DNA of 22,249 bases from Atopobiaceae bacterium (GCA_017510875.1 JAFWLX010000132.1:1-22249); one strand, 5' to 3'. Counted from the first letter of the stretch, positions 13,697 to 22,113 are shown. Program-made: numbers and translations. The notes: generated from the sequence alone by a model not told the origin.

Positions 13697-15043
13697 CTAG
13701 CTGTTGAGCGACTCGTTGATGGCCTGCTGATGCTCCTCGTAGGTCTCGGAGAACTGATGCACGTTCTCGTTGATGAAGAAGTAGAAGTAGTCGGTGTCCG
13801 CAGGCTCAAGGGCGGCCTGGATGGACGCCAGGCTGGGCGAGCAGATGGGGGTAGGCGGTAGGTTCTGGTTGAGATAGCTGTTGTAGGGGCTATCGGTCTG
13901 CAGGTCGCTGGCAGTGACCTCGCCACCGGTCTCGTACATCATGGTGGCATCGCTCTCAAGATAGGGGCGCACGTAGCCAAGGCCCGGGAAGTTGCGGCCA
14001 AGTCGGTTGTAAAAGACCGAGGCAATAAGCGGGCGATCCTCGTCCGTTACGGCCTCTTTCTCGATGACCGAGGCAAGCTTGATGATGCCGTAGTTGCTGA
14101 TGTCAACGTTGTAACGGTCGCGGATGGCCTCGCGGTAGGGCCCAAAGTCGATAGAGCCAACCTCAGCCTCGTACTGGTTGAGCATGGCGCGAATGACCGC
14201 ATCGGCGCTCATGTCAGAGCCGCCCATGTCGTACTTCTTGGGGAAGAGGTATCCCTCAAGCGTGTCGTACTCGCTGCTTACGCCGTCGAGGAAGGAGTAG
14301 TCGTTCACGTAGTTGGAAGCCTTGGCCTGCTCTATGAACGAGCTGGCCGGAATGCCCAGCTGGGTCTCTACCAGCTCGGCCGTCTGCTTGACGGTCTTGC
14401 CCTCGGGCACGGTAAGCTGGAACTGCGTGGCGTTGGGACCGCTTACCAGCTGGCGCACGACCTCGGACACGTTTGCTCCGGTAATAAACTGATAGGTGCC
14501 GCTCTTCATGGTTGCGTCGGCGTTTTGCTTCTGAACTTCCTGGTAGAAGACCGACTCGCTCGATATCACGTGGTTCTCAAGCAGAATCGAGGCAATCTGG
14601 ATGCCACCCGCACCGTCAGGGATGGTGACGATGACCTCCTCGCCTGTCGGATACTCGCTGCTGGCCGCCTCGGTCTTGTGCTGGAAGAGACGCGGCACCA
14701 CAAGAAAGCCTATGCCTACCACAGCAAATACCAGCACCAATGCAAGAATGGCAACCACGGGCACACCGCTTGACTTCTTGGCAGGAGCAGCACCCTGCGC
14801 CCTGCGCTTGTGAGCCTCGGCAGCACGCTCGGTGGCGCGAGCCGTGCGCTCGGACATCTGCTGTCCGCTAGCCGCACTGGGCCTTGCGGCAGCCGTGCTT
14901 GATTGTGCATGGCTCCTCGAGCCATGGGCAGACGAGCGCGGCGTGGCCCCCCTGCGGGGACGCTTCTCGGCCTCGTCACTCGTGCTTGACGACGAGAAAT
15001 GCGCCGCTCGTTTTCCCTGCGAACTATCTTGGCTCGTAGCCAT
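13697..15043 (-). CDS. mltG: Endolytic murein transglycosylase MltG
   Basis: Membrane-anchored lytic transglycosylase that cuts growing glycan strands and so sets their length, 448 residues. A long Ser/Ala/Arg-rich cytoplasmic region (1-92, including SERTARATERAAEAHKRRAQ) precedes one membrane helix (about 94-117). The outer part has a LysM-like stretch (about 136-215) and the YceG domain with the catalytic segment LASVIEKEAVTDEDRPLIAS (323-342), then VFYNRL and LESDATMMY, and NLPPTPICSPSLASIQAAL, all family hallmarks. The ATG at 15043 follows AAGGAT. It lies 9 nt from ruvX and 9 nt from yqeG. The extended, basic N-terminal tail is common in actinobacterial MltG and may bind partners. Confidence 0.93.
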   Translation of the reverse strand: MATSQDSSQGKRAAHFSSSSTSDEAEKRPRRGATPRSSAHGSRSHAQSSTAAARPSAASGQQMSERTARATERAAEAHKRRAQGAAPAKKSSGVPVVAILALVLVFAVVGIGFLVVPRLFQHKTEAASSEYPTGEEVIVTIPDGAGGIQIASILLENHVISSESVFYQEVQKQNADATMKSGTYQFITGANVSEVVRQLVSGPNATQFQLTVPEGKTVKQTAELVETQLGIPASSFIEQAKASNYVNDYSFLDGVSSEYDTLEGYLFPKKYDMGGSDMSADAVIRAMLNQYEAEVGSIDFGPYREAIRDRYNVDISNYGIIKLASVIEKEAVTDEDRPLIASVFYNRLGRNFPGLGYVRPYLESDATMMYETGGEVTASDLQTDSPYNSYLNQNLPPTPICSPSLASIQAALEPADTDYFYFFINENVHQFSETYEEHQQAINESLNS

Positions 15044-15052
15044 GCTAAATCC

Positions 15053-15466
15053 TTACGATCGTCTGGCGTCTAGCCAGGATTGCAGAAACAGGGATGCGGC
15101 AACCATGTCAACCTTTCCGCGCATGGCTTTCTCGCTCATCCCCTCCTCACGTAGGATACGCTTGGCCTCACGTGAGGATAACCGTTCGTCGGCAAATTCC
15201 AGAGGAAGGCCGCATGCTTTGGCAATCTTATGTGCCTCAGCCATTATGCGCTCAGCTTGCGGGCCATCTTCTCCGGACAGTGTTTTGGGCCTTCCGCACA
15301 CCAACAGGTCGGGCTCATAGTCCTCAAGCACGCGCCGGAAGGTTCGCGCGTGCTGAAGGACTTCGTTAGCAGGGAGCACGCAAACAGGCGAGGCAACGCT
15401 GCCCGTGGCATCGCTTGCCGCAATGCCCACGCGCACCTCGCCGATATCGAGCGCCAATACTCGCAT
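15053..15466 (-). CDS. ruvX: RuvX/YqgF, Holliday-junction resolvase-like / rRNA-processing nuclease
   Basis: RNase-H-fold nuclease, 137 residues from the ATG at 15466-15464, which follows AAAGGGGAGG; an in-frame GTG-type extension of 14 codons overlaps the intergenic hairpins and is unlikely. Conserved acidic residues appear in LALDIGEVRVGIAASD (first Asp), LVCGRPKTLSGEDG, ADERLSSREAKRIL (DE) and KVDMVAASLFLQ (Asp). YqgF in E. coli matures the 16S rRNA 5' end, and the family also cleaves Holliday junctions. It follows alaS by 57 nt, an order shared by many actinobacteria and Firmicutes. The gap contains two overlapping hairpins, one of which covers the ribosome-binding site. Confidence 0.93.
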   Translation of the reverse strand: MRVLALDIGEVRVGIAASDATGSVASPVCVLPANEVLQHARTFRRVLEDYEPDLLVCGRPKTLSGEDGPQAERIMAEAHKIAKACGLPLEFADERLSSREAKRILREEGMSEKAMRGKVDMVAASLFLQSWLDARRS

Positions 15467-15471
15467 GTCCT

Positions 15472-15511
15472 CCCCTTTAGCGCGACAAAGGGGACGGCCT
15501 TGGGCCATCCC
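15472..15511 (-). promoter_or_regulatory. Two mutually exclusive hairpins before ruvX
   Basis: On the transcript, hairpin 1 (arms 15503-15511 and 15491-15499, 9 pairs including one G-U, 3-nt loop) competes with hairpin 2 (CCCCTTT 15493-15487 with AAAGGGG 15478-15472, 8-nt loop). They share three bases. Hairpin 2 hides part of the ruvX ribosome-binding site. Either could be a weak terminator or a translational control. Confidence 0.5.
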
Positions 15512-15523
15512 GCTTGATCAGCG

Positions 15524-18169
15524 CTATGCTCCCAACTGCTCGCGTGCAGCACTCAGGGCGTCGTCGATGCCGCCCACATTGCTGCCGCCGGCCTGTGCCA
15601 TGGTGGGCTTACCGCCGCCACGGCCTCCGACCAGCGCAGATACGTTGCGAATGACATCTCCGGCCTTGAATCCGGCGGCCACGGCCGCATCGGTGCCCGC
15701 AGCAAGAAGGGCCACCTTGCCCTCCGGCGTGGCCGAGGCAAGCACGCAGGCGCAGGCAGCACCCAGATGGTCGCGCACGGTATCCCAGGCGCCGCGAATC
15801 TCCTTGCCGTCAACGCCGTCGAGGCGGGCAACCACCAGCTTGTAGTCGCCCAGGTCAATGGCAGACGAGATGGCGTCGGCAACCTTGTTTGACGATCCGC
15901 CGGTAAGCGCCGCGCGAAGCTTCTTGTCGGCCTCGCCCTTCTCGTTTTGGAGCGAGACGATACGCGCGGGCACCTCGGAGGGACGGCACTTGAGCGTATG
16001 CGCGGCAAGCTGCAGCTGCCCCAGGCACTCGTCAAGGTACTGGATGGCGCCCACCGAGGTCATGGCCTCGATACGGCGGGCGTTGGAGCCTACCGAGCCC
16101 TCGGACACAATCTTGAACAGGCCAATCTCGGCGGTGTTGCGCGCATGCGTGCCGCCGCAGAGCTCGCGCGAGAAGGGTGCGTCAACGTCGTCGGTGGAGA
16201 CCACGCGCACCACGTCGCCGTACTTCTCGCCAAAGAGCGCCACAGCTCCTGCGGCCTTGGCCTCGTCGATGCCCATGACCTGCGTGACCACCGGCTTGGC
16301 AGCAAAGATCTCGGCGTTGACCATGCCCTCGATACGGGCAAGCTGGTCGGCCGTTAGGGCCTCAAAATGGGTGAAGTCAAAGCGCAGACGGTCAGGGGCC
16401 ACCAAGCTGCCTGCCTGGTTTACGTGCTCGCCAAGCACCTTCTTAAGGGCGGCATCAAGCAGATGCGTTGCGGTGTGGTTGCGACGGATGAGCTCGCGAC
16501 GGCCATGGTCGATGGTGGTGCTGGCGGTATCACCCACATGCACAGTGCCCTCAACCAGCTCGCCAATGTGGGCCACAATCCCGCTCTCGTGATTGTGGAC
16601 GTTGGCCACGTCAAACGTAAAGTTGTCGCCATCAATTACGCCCGTGTCGGCCATCTGGCCGCCCATCTCGGCATAGAAAGTGGTTCGGTCGAGCACAAGC
16701 TCTATCAGGTCGCCTGCTCTTGCGCTTGATACCTCCTCGCCCTCGCGCACGATGGCGAGCACGGTGGCACCGTCAAGGGCGTCGGCGTCGTAGCCGCAGA
16801 ACTCGGTGGCGTCCAGACTATCTGAGAGGGCCGTCCACACGTCGTTGAAGGTGCCCCAGGCGTCGCGGTTTGCGTTGGCACGGGCGCGCTCGCGCTGCTC
16901 GGTCATGCAAGCGTCAAAGGCTTCCATGCCCACGCCGTGACCGGCTGCCTCGCAGATCTCGCGCGTGAGGTCAATGGGGAACCCGTAGGTGTCATGCAGT
17001 TTGAAGGCGACCTCGCCCGGAAGGTCGGCACCATCCGCCAGCTTGGCAAGCTCGGTCTCGAGGCTTGCCTCGCCTGCGTCGAGCGTGGCGTTAAAGCGCT
17101 CCTCCTCGGCCTGTAGGATGCCCAGGATAAGAGCCTTGTTCTCGGTGAGCTCGGGGTACACGTCAGCCATAAGGCGCATGACTTCCTCGGAGTAAGCCGT
17201 GAGGAAGGTGCCCTGGATGCCCAGCAGACGCCCGTGATACACGGCACGACGCAGCAGGCGGCGCAGCACGTAGCCGCGGCCCTCGTTGCTGGGAAGAATG
17301 CCGTCGCCAATCATGAAAGTGACCGAGCGGCTGTGGTCGGCTACAATACGCAGGCTGCGGTCAACGCGGGGGTCGACGCCGTAGGTCTTGCCCGAGAGCT
17401 TCTCCCCTACCCCAATGAGCGAGGCAAGCACGTCGCCGTCGTAGTTGGTGCCCTTGTGCTGCATGATGGCCGCAATGCGCTCGAGGCCCATGCCCGTGTC
17501 GATGTTGCGATGGGGCAGCTCGGGCATCGAGCCGTCCTCTTGGCGGTCGTACTGCGTAAACACGAGGTTCCAGAACTCAAGGTAGCGGTCGCCGTCGTCG
17601 CCAGGGGCCTCGCCCTCGTACTCGGGACCCTGGTCAAAGTAGATCTCGGAGCAGGGACCACAGGGGCCGGTGGGACCGGCTGCCCAGAAGTTGTCGTCCT
17701 CGCCTAGGCGGCTGATGTGATCGTAAGGCACGCCGTGTGAGTGCCAAAGCTCTATGGCCTCGTTGTCGTCCTCAAACACCGTCATGTACAGGCGATCCTT
17801 GGGAAGGCCCAGATGCTCAGGCTCAGTGATGAACTCCCAGGCCCAGGCAATGGCGTCAGCCTTGGTATAGCCACCAAACGAGAAGTTGCCCAGCATCTCA
17901 AAGAACGACAGGTGCCGCGAGTCGCCAATGACGTCGATGTCGCCCGTGCGCACGCACTTCTGGCATGAGCAGGCACCAATCTCGGCCATGGTCTTGAGTC
18001 CCTGGTAGTACTCCTTAAACTGGTTCATGCCCGCGTTGGTAAGCAGCAGCGAGGGATCGTCAGGAACAAGCGACGAAGACGGATAGAGCTTGCAGCCCTT
18101 TGCCTCGAAGAACTTAAGGAAGTCATCACGGATTTCTGCCGTGGTCATGGTCTTGTAATCGGTGCTCAT
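15524..18169 (-). CDS. alaS: Alanyl-tRNA synthetase
   Basis: Class II synthetase that charges tRNA-Ala, 881 residues, full length. The true ATG (18169-18167) follows TAGGAGAAG; the frame stays open 139 codons further upstream through repeat DNA but that is not coding. The catalytic domain includes FFEMLGNFSFGGY (89-101), GPTGPCGPCSEI (165-176) and GMGLERIAA (226-234). The editing domain carries the zinc ligands of HTATH (565-569) and CGGTH (671-675). The C-terminal DHHA1-type domain ends with GGRGGGKPTMAQAGG. No T-box was found upstream; instead the promoter block at 18190-18220 is shared with the surface-protein gene at 18690. It heads the ruvX-mltG-yqeG-aroK-aroB cluster. Confidence 0.97.
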   Translation of the reverse strand: MSTDYKTMTTAEIRDDFLKFFEAKGCKLYPSSSLVPDDPSLLLTNAGMNQFKEYYQGLKTMAEIGACSCQKCVRTGDIDVIGDSRHLSFFEMLGNFSFGGYTKADAIAWAWEFITEPEHLGLPKDRLYMTVFEDDNEAIELWHSHGVPYDHISRLGEDDNFWAAGPTGPCGPCSEIYFDQGPEYEGEAPGDDGDRYLEFWNLVFTQYDRQEDGSMPELPHRNIDTGMGLERIAAIMQHKGTNYDGDVLASLIGVGEKLSGKTYGVDPRVDRSLRIVADHSRSVTFMIGDGILPSNEGRGYVLRRLLRRAVYHGRLLGIQGTFLTAYSEEVMRLMADVYPELTENKALILGILQAEEERFNATLDAGEASLETELAKLADGADLPGEVAFKLHDTYGFPIDLTREICEAAGHGVGMEAFDACMTEQRERARANANRDAWGTFNDVWTALSDSLDATEFCGYDADALDGATVLAIVREGEEVSSARAGDLIELVLDRTTFYAEMGGQMADTGVIDGDNFTFDVANVHNHESGIVAHIGELVEGTVHVGDTASTTIDHGRRELIRRNHTATHLLDAALKKVLGEHVNQAGSLVAPDRLRFDFTHFEALTADQLARIEGMVNAEIFAAKPVVTQVMGIDEAKAAGAVALFGEKYGDVVRVVSTDDVDAPFSRELCGGTHARNTAEIGLFKIVSEGSVGSNARRIEAMTSVGAIQYLDECLGQLQLAAHTLKCRPSEVPARIVSLQNEKGEADKKLRAALTGGSSNKVADAISSAIDLGDYKLVVARLDGVDGKEIRGAWDTVRDHLGAACACVLASATPEGKVALLAAGTDAAVAAGFKAGDVIRNVSALVGGRGGGKPTMAQAGGSNVGGIDDALSAAREQLGA

Positions 18170-18189
18170 GCTTCTCCTAGGACGTACAT

Positions 18190-18220
18190 GGAAACGTTCC
18201 AACTGGGCAATTGTAGCGCA
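18190..18220 (-). promoter_or_regulatory. alaS promoter block shared with the surface-protein gene
   Basis: This 31-bp block matches 22114-22144 at 27 positions without gaps: plus-strand GGAAACGTTC, seven variable bases, then GCAATTGTAGCGCA. On the minus strand it supplies TACAAT (18215-18210) as a likely -10 box, with GAACGTTTCC just downstream of the expected transcription start. No good -35 box is seen. Confidence 0.6.
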
Positions 18221-18355
18221 GATTATGCCTAGGAGGAAAAACGCCCACGTAGCGCACATGAGAGATGGGCTGCAACCGGGTCTGTTGCGATTTCGCCACC
18301 CTGCCTCCGTAAGACGTACAGCAGGCGGCGGCCCGTTTACTCGACCAGCCGGCTG

Positions 18356-18560
18356 GATCCCCCGAAACGGACCAGTGGGGGCGCCCACGCGGGCGTATTG
18401 GTCCGTTTGCGGGGACGCTGTCCGGGTGATCCCCCGAAACGGACCAGTGGCAGCCCGAACCCGCCCGTAACGGTCCGTTTGCGGGGACGTGCCTCGAGTG
18501 ATCCCCCGAAACGGACCGCTAGGGGCGCCCACGCGGGCGTATTGGTCCGTTTGCGGGGAC
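18356..18560. repeat. Three hairpin repeats of 61 nt at an exact 72-bp period
   Basis: Copies lie at 18356-18416, 18428-18488 and 18500-18560, with 11-nt spacers. Each starts GATCCCCCGAAACGGACC and ends GGTCCGTTTGCGGGGAC, forming a 15-bp stem with a two-base mismatch. The centres of copies one and three are nearly identical and hold an inner CGCCC/GGGCG hairpin; the centre of copy two differs. Bases 18221-18355 upstream of the array hold nothing I can name. Confidence 0.85.
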
Positions 18561-18604
18561 GTGGCGTCGGCTCGATACGGCGGCAACGTCGCTAGTCATG
18601 GCAG

Positions 18605-18632
18605 GGCGGCCGCACCCCTTTGTGCAGCCGCC
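18605..18632 (-). terminator. Possible terminator after the surface-protein gene
   Basis: GGCGGC-c-GCAC pairs with GTGC-a-GCCGCC (18605-18615 with 18622-18632, 6-nt loop, one mismatch). It lies 57 nt beyond the stop codon. There is no U-tract on either strand, so function as a terminator is uncertain. Confidence 0.45.
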
Positions 18633-18689
18633 TCCCCTGTCTAAGCTCCGTTGCTTTTGTCTATTTCCCGTGAGCCTTGGGCCGTGCTC

Positions 18690-21600
18690 CTAGTTCTTGG
18701 TGAAGTGGTCCCAAGCGGCTTGCGAGACGGCACCCGTGCCACCATACACATGGCCGTGCGTGATGGTGCCCTCGCCCTTAAGGGCGTCGAAGGCGCGCCA
18801 CGGGTCCTTGGTGCCGTCCTTGCCCACCAGCACGAGCACCGAGGCGTTCTTGCCGCAGACTGCGGCGCCGGTCAGCGCGTCCCAGTAGCCATCGGAGGTG
18901 GCCACCGAGAGGTGCGACATGCCCATGCCCTCGCCTATCTCCCACTTGGCGATATGGGCCGAGGTGTCCAGGGCAGTGGCGCCGTAGAGGCGCTCCACGG
19001 AGAGCCCGGCGGACTTGAACTTGTTCGCCGTACCGCTGGTAACGGCCGCGGTGCCGCCCACGATGACGACCCTCTTGAAGCCGCCGGCCTTGATGGCGTT
19101 AAACGCCGCGTCGCCGATGTTGCCCTTGGTGTCGGTCAGGAAGATGGGCGCCTTCCTCCACCAGGCGTAGGGCGCGACCGACAGGGCGTCCCAGTAGCCG
19201 TTAGAGGTGGCTACGATGGCTGTATCGGACCAGCCGGAGCCCGCTCGGTAGATCTGGACCGCGGTGAGCACGGCGTTGTCGCCGGCTACGCGCGTGGTGT
19301 TGATGCCCATCGCTGCTATCTCGTTCTTGACGGAATCGGAGACGGCCGCCGTACCGCCCATGATCAGGGCGCGACTGGGCTTGAGGCGCTGTATCTCTTC
19401 CTTGGTCTTGGTTGCGAGGCTCCCCTTGGTGGTGATGAGCACCGGCGCGTCCAGCGTGCCGGCCAGGCCCGCTGCAGCCAAGGCGTCCCAGTAGCCGTCG
19501 TTGGTAGCCACGATCACTGTACCGCCGCGCCCAGCCTCGAACACGCTTCCGTTGTCCGCCTCAACGACGGCCTTGCCCGTCTCGATGGCGTTGTCTCCGG
19601 CGTAGCGGGTCCAGGTGGCACTTGTGGACTTCACAATCTGGAAGGTCTCGGTGCGCACGTTGTTGAAGTTGCCCTTGCCCTTGATAACGACAGTTCCAGG
19701 ACCCACATCTATATTGGCGCCATACGAGAGCTCGTAGTCTTTGTCCTTGGTAAGTGTCTTGCCGTTGTATTTAACGGTTATCGCGGGCTTGATCTGCTTG
19801 CCCGTGTAGGACTGGTCTGCAATCTTGCTTACGACAACGGTGCTGGAGTTGATGGCCAGCGGTGAGATGGTCCACGAGAGATTCTTGGCGGTTGTTGAGC
19901 CATTGTTCCACTGATAATTGCTGTTGACCAGGCTTGCCTGGACACTGTATGTCTTTGCGTCAGTTGCCGTAACGGTTCCACTGAGCGAGACACCGTCTAC
20001 GGCGGTTACGCCCGTCTGAGCTGACCCGTTGTATACAAGCCCCGTCTTTACCTGAGGATCTGCCAGCTTAGCCTTGGCAATGGACCATGTGATGCTCTTT
20101 GTCCCCGTGGTGTTGTCAGACCACTTATAGTTTGTGCTGGCGAGGGTGGCAACCGTCGAATAGCTCTGTGCATCTACGCCCTTGCTATTCTGATCGAGCG
20201 AGTAGCCCTCACCGGCCTTGACGCCTTCCTGCACCTGCTTGTTGTATACAAGGCCCGTTACGGCCGTAGGAATTGCGATGGGCTTTTTGGCAATGGACCA
20301 GTTGATGGTCTTATCAGTTGTGGTGCCATCACTCCACATGGTATAGGTCTTATTACTGAGCTTGGCAATAGCAGTATATGAATTAGCGTTGACCGCAGAC
20401 TTTGTGCCTACAAACGTGTAGCCCTCGCCCTCGTCTACGCCCGCCTGGTTACTGCCGTTATATACAAGACCCGTCTTGGCAGTTGGGATGGGAATCTTCT
20501 TCTTTACGATGGTGAAGGTCTTTGTGACACTGTCTTCGTATCCGTTCTTGCCAGTAACGGTAACGCTGCCAGTTCCAGGATTCTTGTTTGTCCCATAGCT
20601 AAGCGTGTAGTCAGTGCCCTCGACGAGTGTGGTGTCACCATCTTTGATAGTTGGCTTGGGGGTAATCTGGCTGCCCGTATACTCATAGGCACCGTTGGCA
20701 CCAGTACCAGCAGGGATGGTTATCGTGAGGTCATTAACGGAGACCTTATCCTCAAAGGGGCCACTGTAGGTTGGCCAGTCATCTTCTGTCTTGTCGTCGT
20801 ACGTATCGTCCGTGCACTTGGGCTCGGGTAACTGCCAATCCGTATGCGTATCGACTTCATAGGCAGCGTCGGTAGCCTGTATTTTTGTATCGCTCTTGAG
20901 GAAATAGTCGGCATAGAGGGGATCAACGTCAAAGGTGTCCATGTTGGTCGGATCATCAAAGGTCACATCAACGTGGTACCACTTCGCGCCAATCTTCACG
21001 CGATTCCACTGGTGAACGGGAGTGGTTGCTATGCCACACTCGATCCCAAGCCGCTGCATGGCAGACAGGTAGGCGAGCGAGTAGCCCTGGCACACCGCCT
21101 CACCGTCAACCATGGCACCATATGCACTCCAAGGGTCGCGATGTTGCTGATTGATATAGGCAGTCGGATTAGTGGACTCACTTGCAGGGGTATCGTAAGT
21201 CACATTGCGCACAAGCCAGTCGTGAACAGCCTTGATCCTCTCTTCAGTGGAAGCCTTGCTTGCAGGGGGCACCCAGCTGAGCAGGTCCTGCATGCTTGCC
21301 TCGTAGTTTGCCTTCTTCGTCTCTAGATCGGCGCCATCAAAAAGGTACTGGAATACGACCACGTATACAGTCTCCTGATCATAGTTTGTCATGACGCTGC
21401 TGTTCACGTACCACAGGTCTGGCTCAGAGTTTATGATGTCGGCAACTATCGCCTGTATCTCTTCCCTGTTGAGGTTAAAGCTCGCGATGGTCTTTTGCCC
21501 TATCTTGTCGCTCTTGACCGTAAGAATCTGACTCTTATCGACGTTCTTCATCGCAGTGGTAAACGTCTGCTTGAGCGCGTCGTACTGGTCTTGAGTGAGC

Positions 21601-21986
21601 TTGCCGGCAAGACCGGGCGTCACCGCCTGCGGCTCGAGCGCGCAATCGCCAAAATAGGGGTTGCGGCCAAACTGGTACAGCGGAAGCTCTAGCTGACCGA
21701 GCACAGACTCGTCAATCTCCCCGTCGGGAAGCTCGTCCTCGCCGGCGGCCTCGAGCGACGCACCTTCGTCGACCGTGGCTTCGTCCTGTGCCTCTCCGGC
21801 GTCAGTACCCTCGGTATCCTGGCCCTCGGTCTCTTCAGCCTGGACCACGGCTTCCTGGTTGTCCACGTCTTCCTCGGCAAAGGCCGTCACCGGAACGCCG
21901 GCAACGCACAGCTCGAGGGCCAGCAGCACGGACAGCGCCTTACGTGCTTGCACCCCCATCTTGCAGAACCACGGTCTTTTGCTCAT
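18690..21986 (-). CDS. Secreted transglutaminase-like protein with Ig-like repeats and three cell-wall-binding type 2 repeats
   Basis: Surface protein of 1098 residues from the ATG at 21986-21984, preceded by GGAGGC; an extra 36 codons upstream would lie in the leader. A signal peptide (about 1-37, ending VTAFA) precedes an acidic stretch (38-95). A transglutaminase-core domain (about 230-365) shows a likely triad Cys299 (GEAVCQGYS), His325 (TPVHQW) and Asp340 (WYHVDVT). Two YTGxQIxPxxxIKxG-type modules (about 415-495 and 712-787) flank three repeats of about 70 residues, each starting near TGLVYN (505, 578, 648) and ending near WSIAK or WTIS. Three CW_binding_2 repeats follow (about 792-1098), each with ATxxGYWDAL and most with VxGGTAAV; these bind secondary wall polymers in Clostridium and relatives. 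The enzyme could cross-link or cut surface proteins or peptidoglycan peptides. Substrate is unknown. Confidence 0.9.
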   Translation of the reverse strand: MSKRPWFCKMGVQARKALSVLLALELCVAGVPVTAFAEEDVDNQEAVVQAEETEGQDTEGTDAGEAQDEATVDEGASLEAAGEDELPDGEIDESVLGQLELPLYQFGRNPYFGDCALEPQAVTPGLAGKLTQDQYDALKQTFTTAMKNVDKSQILTVKSDKIGQKTIASFNLNREEIQAIVADIINSEPDLWYVNSSVMTNYDQETVYVVVFQYLFDGADLETKKANYEASMQDLLSWVPPASKASTEERIKAVHDWLVRNVTYDTPASESTNPTAYINQQHRDPWSAYGAMVDGEAVCQGYSLAYLSAMQRLGIECGIATTPVHQWNRVKIGAKWYHVDVTFDDPTNMDTFDVDPLYADYFLKSDTKIQATDAAYEVDTHTDWQLPEPKCTDDTYDDKTEDDWPTYSGPFEDKVSVNDLTITIPAGTGANGAYEYTGSQITPKPTIKDGDTTLVEGTDYTLSYGTNKNPGTGSVTVTGKNGYEDSVTKTFTIVKKKIPIPTAKTGLVYNGSNQAGVDEGEGYTFVGTKSAVNANSYTAIAKLSNKTYTMWSDGTTTDKTINWSIAKKPIAIPTAVTGLVYNKQVQEGVKAGEGYSLDQNSKGVDAQSYSTVATLASTNYKWSDNTTGTKSITWSIAKAKLADPQVKTGLVYNGSAQTGVTAVDGVSLSGTVTATDAKTYSVQASLVNSNYQWNNGSTTAKNLSWTISPLAINSSTVVVSKIADQSYTGKQIKPAITVKYNGKTLTKDKDYELSYGANIDVGPGTVVIKGKGNFNNVRTETFQIVKSTSATWTRYAGDNAIETGKAVVEADNGSVFEAGRGGTVIVATNDGYWDALAAAGLAGTLDAPVLITTKGSLATKTKEEIQRLKPSRALIMGGTAAVSDSVKNEIAAMGINTTRVAGDNAVLTAVQIYRAGSGWSDTAIVATSNGYWDALSVAPYAWWRKAPIFLTDTKGNIGDAAFNAIKAGGFKRVVIVGGTAAVTSGTANKFKSAGLSVERLYGATALDTSAHIAKWEIGEGMGMSHLSVATSDGYWDALTGAAVCGKNASVLVLVGKDGTKDPWRAFDALKGEGTITHGHVYGGTGAVSQAAWDHFTKN

Positions 21987-22010
21987 AAAGAATGCCTCCT
22001 TCCAAGATGG

Positions 22011-22104
22011 GGGCACAGCCATGGCCGTGCCCACAAGCACCGTAAGATTTTGGGATCTGTGCGCTGCCGTCCTTTTATTGCAGTCGGCGCTCACGCTATC
22101 CCAA
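22011..22104 (-). promoter_or_regulatory. Structured leader of the surface-protein gene
   Basis: The transcript between promoter and ATG can form an outer 7-bp stem TTGGGAT/ATCCCAA (22104-22098 with 22056-22050). It encloses a second stem (22094-22085 with 22069-22059, GTG, GCGC and CG pairs with bulges) and a 15-nt loop containing AATAAAAGGA. A further hairpin, GGGCAC/GTGCCC with an inner GCC/GGC, lies at 22011-22032 just before the ribosome-binding site. I do not recognise a known riboswitch consensus. Confidence 0.5.
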
Positions 22105-22113
22105 GACGCGTGC

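Noticed and set aside
18170..18355. T-box riboswitch before alaS
   Set aside because: I looked for the AGGGTGG-type T-box core and a specifier-loop layout on the minus strand and found neither. The likely promoter lies only about 30 nt from the start codon.
18170..18586. N-terminal extension of AlaS with 24-residue repeats
   Set aside because: The 72-bp DNA repeats are a multiple of three, so the frame stays open, but the strong ribosome site and the conserved AlaRS N-terminus place the start at 18169.
18651..19865. A 404-codon plus-strand open frame
   Set aside because: It is antisense to the CWB2 repeats of the surface protein; its product has no recognisable motif and mirrors the repeat codons.
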